Origin: Gentiana macrophylla
Taxonomy: Eukaryota; Streptophyta; Magnoliopsida; Gentianales; Gentianaceae
DNA length: 64,000 bases
Assembly: GCA_026214975.1 (NCBI GenBank)
Contig: CM047815.1
Span: forward strand, 83,596,800 to 83,660,799
Direction: 5' to 3'
Shown: positions 30,537 through 41,379 of the stretch, piece by piece
Layout of the letters: every line of letters starts with the position of its first letter
How positions within the stretch are numbered: position 1 is the stretch's first letter
Notes under the pieces: generated by a model
Database searches by the model: none
What the model saw: the letters and a program-made list of their open reading frames with translations, nothing else
Told to the model about the DNA's origin: nothing
Program-made: the position numbers and the translations under genes

Positions 30537-30856
30537 TTGTCAGAAATACTTCTTTGGTGCGAGCTTTCTTTGAAAGAGTTGCACATCAAGCTGCCACACT
30601 TTCTTGTGCTACATTGTGACAACATTGGAGCTGAATCCCTGGCCAAAAATCCAGTCTTTCATTCTCGGACAAAACATATTGACATTGATGTTCACTTTAT
30701 CAGGCACCATGTCCTTGCTCATCACATCCAGATCAGACATGTACCCTTAGCTCTTCAACTTGCCGATTGCCTGACCAAACTTGTCACTGGTTCTCAATTT
30801 GCTATTACAAGGAGCAAACTCAATGTGGCATCTTCCCCATTTCGTTTGAGGGGGGC
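30537..30856 (+). pseudogene. Copia RNase H, C-terminal part
   Basis: The frame shows LHCDNIGAESLAKNPVFHS, RTKHIDIDVHFIRHHV and LQLADCLTKLVTGSQF, the usual end of copia RNase H, and terminates at the purine tract with LRGAV. The frame is open but its N-terminal part is lost in the rearranged region before 30537. Confidence 0.85.
30847..30856 (+). promoter_or_regulatory. Polypurine tract
   Basis: TGAGGGGGGC immediately precedes the 3' LTR start TGTTAAGG. Confidence 0.8.
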
Positions 30857-31053
30857 TGTTAAGGATATTGACACTATTGATAATACAGCTAGCACTTAAT
30901 AATTTTATTAGCTTTACACTTATGTATGGTCTTTGAGTGACAAGTATCATAGGCAATCTTGGATAGATTTGGAGTCTATTATTTCCCTTTGATATATCAT
31001 GTAATCTTCACAGTCTGAATTAATCAAGAAGCATCTTATCCTCTTTTCCAACT
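30857..31053 (+). mobile_element. 3' LTR of the outer copia element
   Basis: This aligns with 13233-13435, begins TGTTAAGGATATTGAC and ends TTTTCCAACT. It is followed by the target duplication GTGAA (31054-31058). Confidence 0.9.
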
Positions 31054-31058
31054 GTGAA

Positions 31059-32519
31059 TGTCTTAGAGCACATGTAATGGCTCTTTTATTGATCCATTTT
31101 CTCTAACACAATGCCTTTTCTTTCCCCAATATCACGTAATGACCTTTTTTTTTCCTATCCTTTTTCCGTCATGTCTTCTGCTTGGGCCTCTAAGAACAAA
31201 CGTAATGGCCTTTTTTCCCTTAAGGCTTTATTGATATGTCAAAAAAATAGAAGGCTATTAGATAAATTATTGGACAGTGGCTTCAATTTTCTTCCTCTTC
31301 CCAAGTCTTCTTCCAACACTTCTGTGTAGAGAAGCCCTTTGAGACGGGAAGTTTTTGCGTAGTGTGTACCTACGTAGGTACACACTGCGTGGCACAGTTC
31401 TGTCCACACGATTTCATTCTGCATTTAACTGTGTGGTTCAGATCGTGCCACGTCGTGTGTACCTACGTAAGTACACACTATACAAAAACTTCACCTTTGA
31501 GACAATAGAATTCTTTTCCTATGGCCACTACGGAGGAATATACACAATCATCCCCCAAATTACTCTGACAACTTTTCCGGCTAGGATTTTGAGACCTTTT
31601 TACTCTCCAACCACTACATATGGTCTAAATATAGATTTGCAGGAGAAGGTTTCACTTATTCTACTTTAAACGAGAGATCATTATCCATATTTAATCATAA
31701 ATGTTTCATACCCTTTTTCGGCCCGTTACTTATACGCGGGCCGGTGAGCTTTTTCGAAGCCTTTTTCCCCAAAACTATTATATGTGCTTTTAGCCGTAAA
31801 CTGTTCGCAACAATTTTTGTTTTATGTTTTTTCTACACTTTATTAGAGGAACTCCAACGGGGGGTTTTTATTTCTTTTTGTAAAGCTTTATCAAAAGCTT
31901 GGAACTGTTGTAGCTTTGATGACTATGCAAAGCTTTGGGCAAAGACTTCATCTGCGTGAACCGGTTTATTTTTTTTTTGCTATCTGTTTTATTTTATTTT
32001 ATTTTGTAAAGGTTTATGAAAAAGTTTTTGTAGAGTTGTAAATGTTTGTGTAAATATTTATAACATGATAATGTGGCAGTATAAAAAGTTTTATGATTGT
32101 GAATAAATGATTTATAAAGAAAAGGTTTATAAGTTGTATGACATAGCACACACATAAACCTTTTAAAAGGTTTATTGTTGGAGATACCTTAGAATCATAC
32201 CCTAAAATTAAAGGGATAATGAGTAAAGAAGGGTGTTTTGGAAAAAAAGTTTGGAAAAAAGGGTGTTTTGGATTTTAGTGAAGTTTGAAACTGCGATTTT
32301 CTCCCATTTCTTTAACATGATTTTGATTTTGCGCGATCTTAAGAGCTTGAATCAAAGTATTTAAGTAATTATATAAAATAGGGTTTTAGTTTGGCTCAAA
32401 AACACCTAAAACGGAAGAAAAATTTAATTTTTTGGGAGGAAACCGCTTTTTTAAAATTTTTGGTCAAAGACCCGTTTTTCCCAAATGCCCCAAAATTAAA
32501 CTTCATAAAAATAAAAAAA
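31059..32519. other. Gene-poor stretch upstream of the uL14m gene
   Basis: No gene is supported. The stretch contains the Mutator-type MITE at 31346-31494. A further possible MITE at about 31848-32190 starts AGAGGAACTCCAACGG and ends TTGTTGGAGATACCT, loosely inverted. The plus-strand frames at 31111-31329, 31355-31669 and 31744-31959 have no recognisable product and overlap these repeats. About 32200-32520 is AT-rich and should include the uL14m promoter. I see no clear TATA box. Confidence 0.45.
31346..31494. mobile_element. Mutator-type MITE (149 bp) with 9-bp TSD
   Basis: The perfect 9-bp repeat CTTTGAGAC lies at 31337-31345 and 31495-31503. The element starts GGGAAGTTTTTGCGTAG and ends CTATACAAAAACTTCAC, giving terminal inverted repeats of about 48 bp that also share GTGGCAC at their inner ends. 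A 9-bp duplication is typical of Mutator-like elements. Each arm contains its own palindrome: 31362-31385 is perfect over 24 bp, and the partner near 31455-31478 has one mismatch. It is too short to encode a transposase. Confidence 0.85.
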
Positions 32520-32722
32520 ACAAACATCAGTCACTCAATAGCTCTCGCTGCTGGCGCCCCCCACCCCTACCTCCCTAGCCTTCATTTTCCCCTTTCTTCC
32601 TCAACTGCGTTCCCCTTCCCTGCCCGACCGCCGTGCTCCGGCACCCAGCCTCCTACAGTCCGTCAGTCCCACAACAGCTCACAATCGCTTGGCTGTTTGC
32701 TGCAGTGCTGCTTCAATTTCAG
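32520..32722 (+). other. Probable non-coding first exon (5' UTR) of the uL14m gene
   Basis: This is a C-rich, CT-rich stretch ending CAATTTCAG|GTAAAAAA at 32722, a good splice donor. It is followed by an intron to the acceptor GAGCATGCAG at 33182. The long open frame crossing it (32391-32726) is not a product I recognise and ends at the donor. The transcription start is a guess. Confidence 0.45.
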
Positions 32723-33234
32723 GTAAAAAAAATTTGGGGTTTTTTATTATTTATTTGTTATTATACTTTATATGTGCTTGCTTGTTTAGTTGTTTTGGTT
32801 CCATAGTTCCATTAAAGTTATTATTTTCGATGTGGATATTTATTTTATTTTATTTAAGTGTTGAATAAACTTTTGGTGGGATGCCCATTAAAGTTATAGA
32901 GATGTTCTTATGCTCAAGTGCAGCTTTAAGATTTTGCTATTGCCTGTTGTGTTTAAGGTAGTATTTCCATTGGATCGTTATTACAATATTTCTGTTCATT
33001 GAAGCAACTATAGTACATCTTCAATAGTTCATCAGGGCATCGCGATTACTTTTCCCAATCTCAAATTTTTGAATATTTAATATTTAGAAGTAGCTATTCA
33101 TATAATGGTTGAGGCGTTGAAGGCTTTCCCCTTTTTTATTTGCCGAGTTCTGATTAATGTATATTTAATATTGAGCATGCAGGTGATTTATTTTGGAGAA
33201 AAAAAAACCTCGTTGGAAATCATCCTGATAGCGT

Positions 33235-35035
33235 ATGGCTGCTTTTACATCTTCTAAACTGTTTCAAGGTGGGTAATTTTCTGGCTTTTCACTACTTATC
33301 TTTTGATTTAAAGGGTTTTTGTAAGGGCATTAGCTTGTGCTTGTCAGGGGCATTTCTATTTCTGCTCCATTTTACAAATACAATGTTTTTGTTGTTGAGG
33401 TAGTATGTTGTTTAAATTTAACCTAGTTTTCTGGAAGCTTAGATGTGGCAATCTTTACAGGGTTGGATAATTCCTAAGAATAATAGTGGATTTTAGCAAG
33501 GGTTCATGGTTTCTGTATTCATTTTGCGGTCTTGAACCGTTTAGTGGAACAGGAACTAAGCACAAATGTGTTTTTCTGAGATAATATGATGCTAACACCA
33601 TGAACACTATCCTGCAGTTTCATGAGACAGAAAATGGATATGATATTTTTATTATAATATTATTGTTGGAAGATCTTTTTGTTTAGACAAGAATAAAAGT
33701 TGGATTGATATTGGTTAATTTTTGAAGTGTATGGCACACTTGTTTACCATAAATATGTGAATATCTTACTCTTTAGGAACATGAGTTGGTTATTACTTAT
33801 TATTGGGCTACTATGTTGAAAAGCAACCTCTTATGTCAAGTACTAAAGGACTCTTATCTCACACTTTTAATGAATCTTCTACGTACGGAAGAGCAATCGA
33901 ACTCTTGCAACAGGCTGTATCTAAAGTTTTTTCATTAAAACAATCTTTGTTTCAACTTTTTAGTGGCGATTTGTTAGCTTTGTCTTGGCAGTAACTTGTA
34001 TTGTTTTGTGCTTTTTTTGTTGGATCTAGCCAGCCATTTAGATGTCATTTGGGTTGAATGATGTTGGTCAAATGTGAAGATCTCTAGATTTTGCTGTATA
34101 GTTGTTTTTGCTAAATTGATTTTCAGAGAGCATCAAAACAATGGATCTTCAGAGTTTGCACTTATAATTCCATATCTATGTCAGGGCATAATAAATGTTG
34201 AATCTTAATTGTACAAAATAAAAAGCAAAATATTAATCTGTTCCAATCGTGTTAATTTTTTGTTGCTTTGTCCTGTTGTTAACTTGGTTTCAAAGTCAGT
34301 TTTCATCACTTATGATGTACATGGTCTAATAGATTATCTTGGATCTGTTTCTTGGTTTCTCTATGTTCTTGACTGTCGATGTTGTCATGATATCTATGTA
34401 AATCGACATCAGCTGGTCGCTTCGCTATTGGGGTCTTGGTCTTCACTACAATGCTTGTAAATCCGTAATACCTACGCATGATCTGTCACACATTGACGTT
34501 TTCCACCAGGTTAGTCTCCTTTTGTTTTTTGTTTTGGTGTGAATCGTTTATTTTGGAGTTTATCAAAGTACAAAACTCAAAGTCGTAGTTTCTTGCATAT
34601 ATCTTTGTGTACAGCAAACACGAAAGCTTACTTTTGTTTTGGTAAATGAAAAAAACAGCAAGTCAGGACATTCATACAGATGAATACCAAACTGAAAGTG
34701 GTGGACAACTCAGGGGCAAAACAGGTAATGTGCATACAAGCATTTAAGGGAAAGAAGAAAGGAGCAAAACTGGGGGATGTAATTATTGCATCTGTAAAAG
34801 AAGCACAACCTGGTGGGAAGGTAAAGAAGGGACAAGTAGTTTATGGTGTTGTTGTTAGGGCTGCAATGCAGCGTGGCGGTGTGACGGAAGTGAAGTCAAG
34901 TTCGATGACAACGCAGTGGTGCTTATCAACAAGCAAGGTGAACCGATTGGGACCCGTGTTTTCGGCCCTGTCCCCCATGAGCTAAGGAAGAAAAAGCATG
35001 TCAAGATTCTTAGTCTTGCCCAGCATATCGCATGA
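33235..35035 (+). CDS. HLL: Mitochondrial ribosomal protein uL14 (HUELLENLOS type), exons with 1-nt indels
   Basis: The product is the nuclear-encoded uL14 of the mitochondrial large ribosomal subunit (HLL/HLP family; HLL acts in ovule development in Arabidopsis). Coding exons are 33235-33268 ([11 protein letters not shown], presequence start), 34413-34509 (presequence, ending HIDVFHQ) and 34659-35035 ([20 protein letters not shown]... to [10 protein letters not shown]). Splice sites are canonical (AG|GTGGGT, CAG|GTTAGT, CAG|C). The uL14 core [19 protein letters not shown] and [12 protein letters not shown] is well kept. Exon lengths are off by two extra bases in exon 2 (near CGCTTCG and TTGGGG) and one missing base in exon 3 (GGCGGTGTGAC, near 34877). 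The last 40 or so codons are therefore out of frame and an apparent stop appears at 34983. It is either a decaying copy or carries sequence errors. Confidence 0.85.
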
Positions 35036-35589
35036 GGTTTTGAACATGTTTTGGTTTCTGTATTTTTGTGTTCGATTTCAGACTCTGTATTTTTGTGTTA
35101 GATTGTATCATTAATTTTATAAGACGATATTCTTAAGGAATTGTAATAAATTCGATGTGCTGAATCAGTTTGTTTTAAGCAAGTAGTGTTAACAAGAGAA
35201 ATGAAGAGCTTTGAGAGTAATGTGATTCTAAATACTGTTGCTATGGGAAACTATGCCTTCACATATATTTCTGCTTCTCTTTCAATCTGTGATTACTTCT
35301 TGCCCCAGGATATACCATGTTCCAGAATCTAGACCATGCTGCTGCATAAAGGGTAGTTGGCATCCTGGATACATCGGAAAAGAATACTCTCGTAAAGAAT
35401 CTATGGCTTCATATTCTTGGCCTGTCAAAACACACACGTAATCAATCACCGTTCTCCAGTTAATTCTAATCGATACACATATATTATTCAAATGTTTACA
35501 GTGACAATGACAATTAAGTACAAATTTAGAATACTAATCGGTTTTCGAAAGTAGGTAGTAATGGAAAAAAAAAACATGCTTTACCTTAA
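35036..35589. other. Region between two convergent genes
   Basis: This holds the 3' ends of the uL14m gene (plus) and the M50B-like gene (minus). AATAAATTC near 35146 may be the uL14m polyadenylation region. An exon-like segment on the minus strand (35282-35421) is listed separately. Confidence 0.5.
35282..35421 (-). other. Unassigned exon-like open segment downstream of the M50B-like gene
   Basis: On the minus strand, a good acceptor (TTTTGACAG) at 35422 opens a frame reading GQEYEAIDSLREYSFPMYPG, then a hydrophilic tail ending GQEVITD and a stop at 35282. The composition looks like real protein, but I do not recognise the family. It could be an alternative last exon of the M50B-like gene, the end of a lost gene, or chance. 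Confidence 0.35.
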
Positions 35590-37718
35590 TTAAGACAAGA
35601 TCACCAGACTTAGATATGTGGCCACACAAAGGAACAAGAAAGATATAAATCCCCTGATCATTAAAGTTGTGTGAATTCATTAGAGTTTGCAAACACTATT
35701 TAACAGTAGAATCATGATAGGAAAGCTAGGATTATGTAAGCCCGAAAAGTTAAAATTTGACAAATATATCTCGTTTTTTTTATACATTTGATCTGTATGC
35801 TGTGTTGGGGAACTTAAGATATATGATCATTTCAAGATTTGTAACGGATGTGTAAAAATCGAGGAATATTTGTCAGATTTTCAACTTTGTAAGCATACAT
35901 ATTCTCCCTTGTAATAATGATGATATTCCACTAGGGAAGAGAGATAAACAGGCTCACCAAATAATACCCCAACCAAAACCACTGCAAGGACAGGGACACA
36001 CTTCTGCAAACTTCTCGGCATCACTAGTATGAACTTTTCGAGATATCAAATCACCATAAATGTCTGCTTATAGAGATGAAAATGGACAATTTGATCAAAA
36101 AATCAAGCTGTAATTCTGTCATATAACGCTTATTTAATCGGGTGAGCATACCGTATACAGAAAACAAGCTGTTCATCACACCTGCAATTTGTCAGCAGCC
36201 AAATAGTAAGGTAATTATAGTTAGTTAGTCTCCCCCTATGTGAGAATTGTGGTCACCCCCTCACCCAAGGAAAAGAGTTTACCAATAAACAGAATGATGT
36301 ACCGAAGAATACGAACTTTTGTTGTTTCTTGAAGAATCCAGACAATGGCAATAAACAAAATGAACCCTGAAATTGGAATTTGAAACATCAGTATATTTTC
36401 ACCTTCAAATGTCAACTGGATTGAGATTTTACAGAATTAACAAAAGAATCATACCAATGCAAAGACCACGAAGCGTCCACTGGTCAGAGAGATTGAAGAA
36501 AGCCGATCAGTTAGAAGAACAAAAAAAGATACATGCTTTGCACATGATTCTTGAAGACATAGTCAATTATACCCTCGTTTTCAAAGAATTAATACATATA
36601 TTAGCCTCCGTGAACTTACGTTTTTGGCCAGAAAAAGTGTAACTAGTAGAGCTACAACTAGACATCCTCCAGCAATTCTTGAAGTGAGCAGAGTAGTAGA
36701 AGCAAGAATCAAAACCATCCCCAGAATGATGAACCAAGATCTAGAAAATTACACCGCCTTCTTAGATTGATCTACGTATTTATACGGTGTATACAAACTT
36801 TACAAAGCAAGACTACATTTTGTTCAAAGGGCATAAGAATCTAGCAAAGAGAAAAACACATACATCCGCTGGTAGTATAAACCAGTAAACACCACCACGT
36901 GTATGGGTAGCACCGCTATTCATTGGCGTGAACCTCTATACCTTCAATCTGTCCACCAACCAACAACGTGAGGAGATGATATTCATGCTAAAACAAGCAA
37001 CAGGGAACTTGTATGATTGACAAATCAATGTCTACAAGTTGAATAAGGTAGCTATGTACTTAATGTTACATCACATACGGTTTAAGCACATAAACCAGCT
37101 AGCCCGAGATTGCATCATTCAAGTATATATGCTAAAAGAAATAGAAAACAAAATCTTACATGGCCACAAGTAAGTTTACAGGCAATGGCATGACTAACTT
37201 CATGTATAAAGACGGTAACAAGCTTGAATGGCATCAAGATAATCGTCCTCCATAGCTGCAGAAAATGCAATCATTAATAGATACAGTACAACACAAGGCC
37301 ACAGCATCTAAAAACAATGAAGGCAGATCAAAACAAATCCCAAATCAATGTAAAAGTCTCAATAGTTCTATGCATTTGCCAATAACATAACACTAAACAT
37401 TTCAGCTTATATTGAGATCAAGATTAAATTCAATTTCCCTTACAAAGAAACCATCTTTTTGAAGCTCAAAGTGACGTTCTTTTACAGCATTAACACGGAA
37501 AAAAACAAAATCAACAACAAAAAAATTCCACAATCATTACTGGAAAGAACTATAAGAAAATGTGCAACAAACCCAAGTGAATAAACCAGGAAAAATTTAT
37601 TTATTAAGTTTGAAGTAAAAGAACTTACAGCAAGAATGACGACGGCGCAGACAGAAAGGAAGATGAGGAAGACAACTTGGTCATGGTTGCAACAATGCTT
37701 CAACGCCCAATTAGCCAT
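35590..37718 (-). CDS. Peptidase M50B-like membrane protein, nine exons, with indels
   Basis: The family is the plant peptidase M50B-like membrane proteins (about 234 residues). Exons on the minus strand are 37718-37629, 37255-37160, 36948-36864, 36740-36620, 36479-36455, 36366-36283, 36181-36152, 36063-35958 and 35653-35590, all with GT-AG borders. The protein starts MANWALKHCCNHDQVVFL, carries the zinc motif HEVSH (exon 2), then several membrane segments, VYDIYGDLISRKVHTSD and a Cys-rich CPCPCSG, ending LVILS. Exon 3 has an extra base and an in-frame TAG after HANE, and its frame returns through a lost G near the end. Exon 4 lacks one G in the WGM codons (TGGGGATGG). All other codons are conserved. 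It is a recent pseudogene or carries sequence errors. Confidence 0.85.
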
Positions 37719-39156
37719 TGCAAGCTATGCTACCATACAGAGAACTAAAATAAGTATCAAATGAGCCCCACTACTAGTAACTAGCCAACAGTCTCCTAAA
37801 TCTTGATGACTTGATCTTAATTGAAGATCCCAGTACTCTTAATCGTGCAAAAGATGCCAACTTTAGCGTTATGTATTGATGGGTTGTTCTTTGAATGTGT
37901 AAAAGAGATGAGAAGAAAGACCATGTGAGTAGAGCTTTTAGTCTGATAGCTAAACAGATTGTGAATTGTTGGGTAGTAGTAGTAGTCAGGAGGACGGAGG
38001 TACCATGCTAGTATTCTCTGTGCACTGAAGACTGCACAAAATGTTCCAGTTTTCCACCGCTCTATTTTTGTTCATTCTAAAAGTTAGTGCTTTTCTTTAG
38101 AGGGAATCTAGTAAAAATAATGAATTGTATAAATCTAAAAGTTCAGTCCCTCAAAACGGGAAATACTTGTGTAAAGGTTGTATTTTAAAATGAAATGACG
38201 GGTGAAATGATTAATATCGCGCGGTTTAAATACAAAATATAAAATGTGTGATTCTGAAGCATTGCCCGTATGGTGTCTTTTGCGTATGAAAGGCTCCACG
38301 CAAGTATTTTCCATCGAAAAGCCCTCATTCACCGCCATTTACAATTTCATGGAGGACGTAAATTAAGAATATTAGTTAACATAGTTATTCAACTCTCGTA
38401 TCCCAACTCTAAGTCAAGGTTATCACTACACTGCATTGCATGTTGAGTCCATCCGAAAGGCCCCATTGGCTGGCCTTTAGAATTATGTAGATGATAATTA
38501 AAAGTTATGCTTCCCTTTCTACACATAAATTGTGGTGTCGTAAAAGCGATGATAAATTTAGTGTGATGTCCTTAAAACACCTGGTTTAAGAATAGTAGTG
38601 TAAAACATGGGTGAGGGGTGGTTTTTTCTTAATATCTTGCAGATTTTAAATTATAAGTGTTGTACGTTTTGACACAAACTTTAGAAAGTTAATAATCGAT
38701 CAATATTAGATATAGTATTTTACAACAAAAATATCTTTCAGCTTTGAATTCGTTTTATACCTTGGAATATCAAGATACGTAATACTAAAGAGTCTGACTA
38801 AGAGTTGGAATTTCTGAAAACTAATGACACAGTAACTTCAAATTAGTCACCAAATTGGTTTAGGATCACAGGGGTTTAAGCCAAAAAAGAGAGTTGGTTT
38901 GGATAGATTATAATTATAGGGTGAAATAGGAAAACATACAATAAATGCTATATTGATTTATGTCAATTATTTTATATCATGGGACAGTACAATAAAAGCT
39001 AATTAAAAGATCTTATATCTACCCTTAAAATAAAAAAATCTTATATCGTAAGACGGAGGGAAGGAGTACTGGTCGGTTTTGTTTAGTAGTATTGTTTTTT
39101 TTTTCCGAAGAGTATTTGTCAGTTTGAATTTGTTATTTTACATAATCAAATCTAAA
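37719..39156. other. Intergenic, upstream of the M50B-like gene; possible MITEs
   Basis: No gene is seen. The first few hundred bases should hold the 5' UTR and promoter of the minus-strand M50B-like gene. About 38155-38325 has inverted ends (GGGAAATACTTGTGT versus the complement of CACGCAAGTATTTTCC), a MITE of the same general look as the one at 31346. Near 39040-39072 the phrase CTTATATCGTAAGACGGAGGGAAGGAGTACT resembles the right end of a common plant MITE; no left partner was found. The minus-strand frame 38135-38338 is not convincing. Confidence 0.4.
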
Positions 39157-39163
39157 TACCAAG

Positions 39164-39712
39164 AGAACCAATGATTTTGTTTAAATTGGTTTCCGTTTGG
39201 GTCAACCATTAGCAAGTCTATAATCGACACTGGCATTTGGACAAGCTGTATTTGCCCAAGCTGCCAAAGCTGCAGTGGGACTACCTTACACGCTCTTAGA
39301 GATTGTGGTCAGGTAAAGAGCGTGTGGAGAAACCTCATACATCAACAAGATTGGAATGAGTTTGTAGTATCCATGATGTCCCTCATTGGCTCGACACATG
39401 TCTTAGTAGTAATATGTACAAGAAAGAAAACTTGGAATTTTGGAGACTTCTCTTCGGGGAGCTTCTTTTGAGCATTTGGTATTGACGAAACGAAACGGTA
39501 CACCAAAGTGATAGACAAAAACCACCGACATAAGTGTTCATCTCACAAGGGGTTTGTAAAGCTCGCGAACTTAGAATAGTCTGGCATACTTAGCTCTCTA
39601 GTTTTCATTTTGTTCCATTTGTATAGCGTTTTTACGGTTTTTTGAACACTTTGTACAGCTTTTTGTGATAAATCAATAAAGATCTGGTTTAAACCAAAAA
39701 AAAAAAAACTAG
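39164..39712 (+). mobile_element. 5'-truncated LINE 3' end with 7-bp TSD
   Basis: About 0.55 kb ends in AATAAAGATCTGG-TTTAAACC and a 12-A tail, with TACCAAG repeated at 39157-39163 and 39713-39719. The sequence before the tail looks like a LINE 3' region with stops in all frames. Duplication plus poly(A) supports target-primed insertion. Confidence 0.7.
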
Positions 39713-39769
39713 TACCAAGTCTAATTTCTTTAAACGCAATAAAAATGGGTATTTGTTTATAAGGACTAT

Positions 39770-41065
39770 TTTGAGTACTTAATTAGACACTTATGACACA
39801 CTTAAATCTTAATTGGTTATAAGGACATAAAATTAGTAAATAGAGCAAACTAGCCCTAATTAGTTTTTTAAAAAAACAGCGTTGATTTTTTTCTTTTTCT
39901 GGACGCTAAATTTTTTTTTCTGGACGCTAAAAGAGTGTTTTTTTTTCCCGGACGCTAAAAAAAGTGTTTTTTTTCTAGACGCTAAAGAGACACCGCGATG
40001 TATCGGGGGTGATCAATGCACCGCAGATGGTCAATGCATCGTGGTGTCACTTCATCCCGGTGTCTCTGCATCTCGGTGTCTCTGCAGCGGGGGTGGTCAC
40101 TGCATCATTGTGTCTCTGCATCAGGGGTGACCACTGCATTGGAGTGGCCATTGCATCGCGGTGGTCAATGGATCAGGGGTGGTCAATGCATCGCGGTGGT
40201 CACTGCATCGCTGTGGTCAATGCATCACGGTGGTCAATAAATCGGGTGGTCACTGCATCGCGGTGGTGAATGCATCGCAGTGTCTTTGCATCGCGGCGTC
40301 TCTACATCGGGGGTGGTCACTGCATCGCGGTGGTCAATGGATCGTGGGTGGTCAATGGATCAGGGGTGGTCAATGCATCACGGTGGTCAATGTATCACAA
40401 TGGTCACTGCATCGGGATGATCAATGCATTGCGGTGGTCAATGCATCGTGGTGGTCAATAAAGCGTGGTGGTCAATGCATTGGGGTGGTCATCGATCGTC
40501 GCGCGTCTCTGCATTACGGTGTCTCTGCATTGGGAGTGTCCACTGTATCGCGATAGTCAATGGATTAGGGGTGGTAAATGCATCGGAGGTGATCACTGCA
40601 TCGGGATGGTCACTGCATCGCGGTGGTCAATGAATCATGGTGGTGAATGCATCGTGATGGCCATCTCGATCGGGATGGTCAACGCAACGCATGTCGTTGC
40701 ATCGCGGTTGTCGGTCTGTCGCGGTGTCGTCACTTCATCATGGCGCGTCTCTGGATTGCGGTGTCTCGAATCGGGGTGGTCACTGCGATCACGGTGTGTT
40801 ATGCATCGAGGGTGCCCATTGCATCCGGGATGGTCATGCGATCGCGGTGGTCGATCGTCGAGGTGGTCGTGAAAAAAAAACCTTTTTTTAGCGTCTAGAA
40901 AAAAAAAAGAAAAAAAAAAAAAAAAAAACCTTTTTTTTGCGTCCAGGAAAAAAAAACTCAACTCTGCTTTTTTTTAAAAATTAATTAGGGTTAGTTTGGT
41001 CTATTTATTAATTTTATGTCCTTACAACTAATTAAGATTTAAGTGTCTTATTTATTCTAATTAAA
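39770..41065. mobile_element. Fold-back element with minisatellite core
   Basis: Long inverted ends flank a tandem array. About 39770-39870 (GACATAAAATTAGTAAATAG...CTAATTAG) is complementary to about 40975-41065 (CTAATTAGGG...ATTAATTTTATGTC). Further inside, GGACGCTAAA-type words with T-runs (four copies, 39899-39990) are mirrored by AGCGTCTAG and GCGTCCAGG with A-runs (40890-40950). No transposase is seen. The layout is that of a fold-back or Mutator-like non-autonomous element; the exact termini and target duplication are unresolved. Confidence 0.65.
39995..40870 (+). repeat. 17-bp minisatellite array, about 50 copies
   Basis: The unit is close to TGCATCGCGGTGGTCAA, with frequent variants (TGCATCGGGGTGGTCAC, TGCATCTCGGTGTCTC). 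Because 17 is not a multiple of 3, three units give a 17-residue protein repeat open in every plus-strand frame. That explains the overlapping frames seen at 39882-40898. The array is GC- and CpG-rich against an AT-rich background. Confidence 0.9.
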
Positions 41066-41379
41066 TTACAATATATGTATTCTTTTGGAAGGCGCCTCGT
41101 AAAAATACTAGAGAACATATAGTACGTAGAACAAAACCAGCATATGGTACGTAGAACAAAACCATCCATTAATAAATATGATATTTAGCAACAAAAAGTA
41201 TAATCAAAGCAAACCCTAAACCTTTCAAAAAAAACAAAAAAAAAATGCAAACGAAGGCATGTTTGAGAATTTTGGAAAGAACATCACGTTTCATGTAAAA
41301 ACGGAAAAGATACACCCAATATAGAACAATTTATAATATGGATAGAAAATCATCAGCTAAAATATAACTAAACACCAAC
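41066..41379. other. AT-rich spacer, nothing recognised
   Basis: This is AT-rich sequence with A-runs, and I see no coding or repeat structure beyond the two close copies of ATAGTACGTAGAACAAAACCA-like sequence near 41115-41165. Confidence 0.4.

Larger units (their letters stand above)
13233..31053 (+). mobile_element. Ty1/copia element, about 5 kb, split by a nested insertion
   Basis: The LTRs are 13233-13435 (203 bp) and 30857-31053 (197 bp), both beginning TGTTAAGGATATTGACAC. A perfect 5-bp duplication GTGAA lies at 13228-13232 and 31054-31058. Gag, protease, integrase, RT and RNase H occur in copia order, broken by stops, frameshifts and a deletion near 30105-30300. A 12.8-kb Sirevirus-like element is inserted within the integrase (15617-28435). 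Without it the element is about 5.0 kb, a normal copia size. Both LTRs end CCAACT, not the usual CA. Confidence 0.92.

Noticed and set aside
32391..32726. 111-codon open frame just upstream of the uL14m gene
   Set aside because: It spans an AT-rich promoter-like part and a C-rich 5' UTR exon with a good splice donor at its end. The protein has no recognisable domain.
39882..40898. Several overlapping open frames of 60-135 codons rich in Gly, Ser, His, Trp
   Set aside because: They arise in all three plus-strand frames from a 17-bp tandem unit, as expected when the unit length is not a multiple of three. Stops are absent by composition, not by selection.
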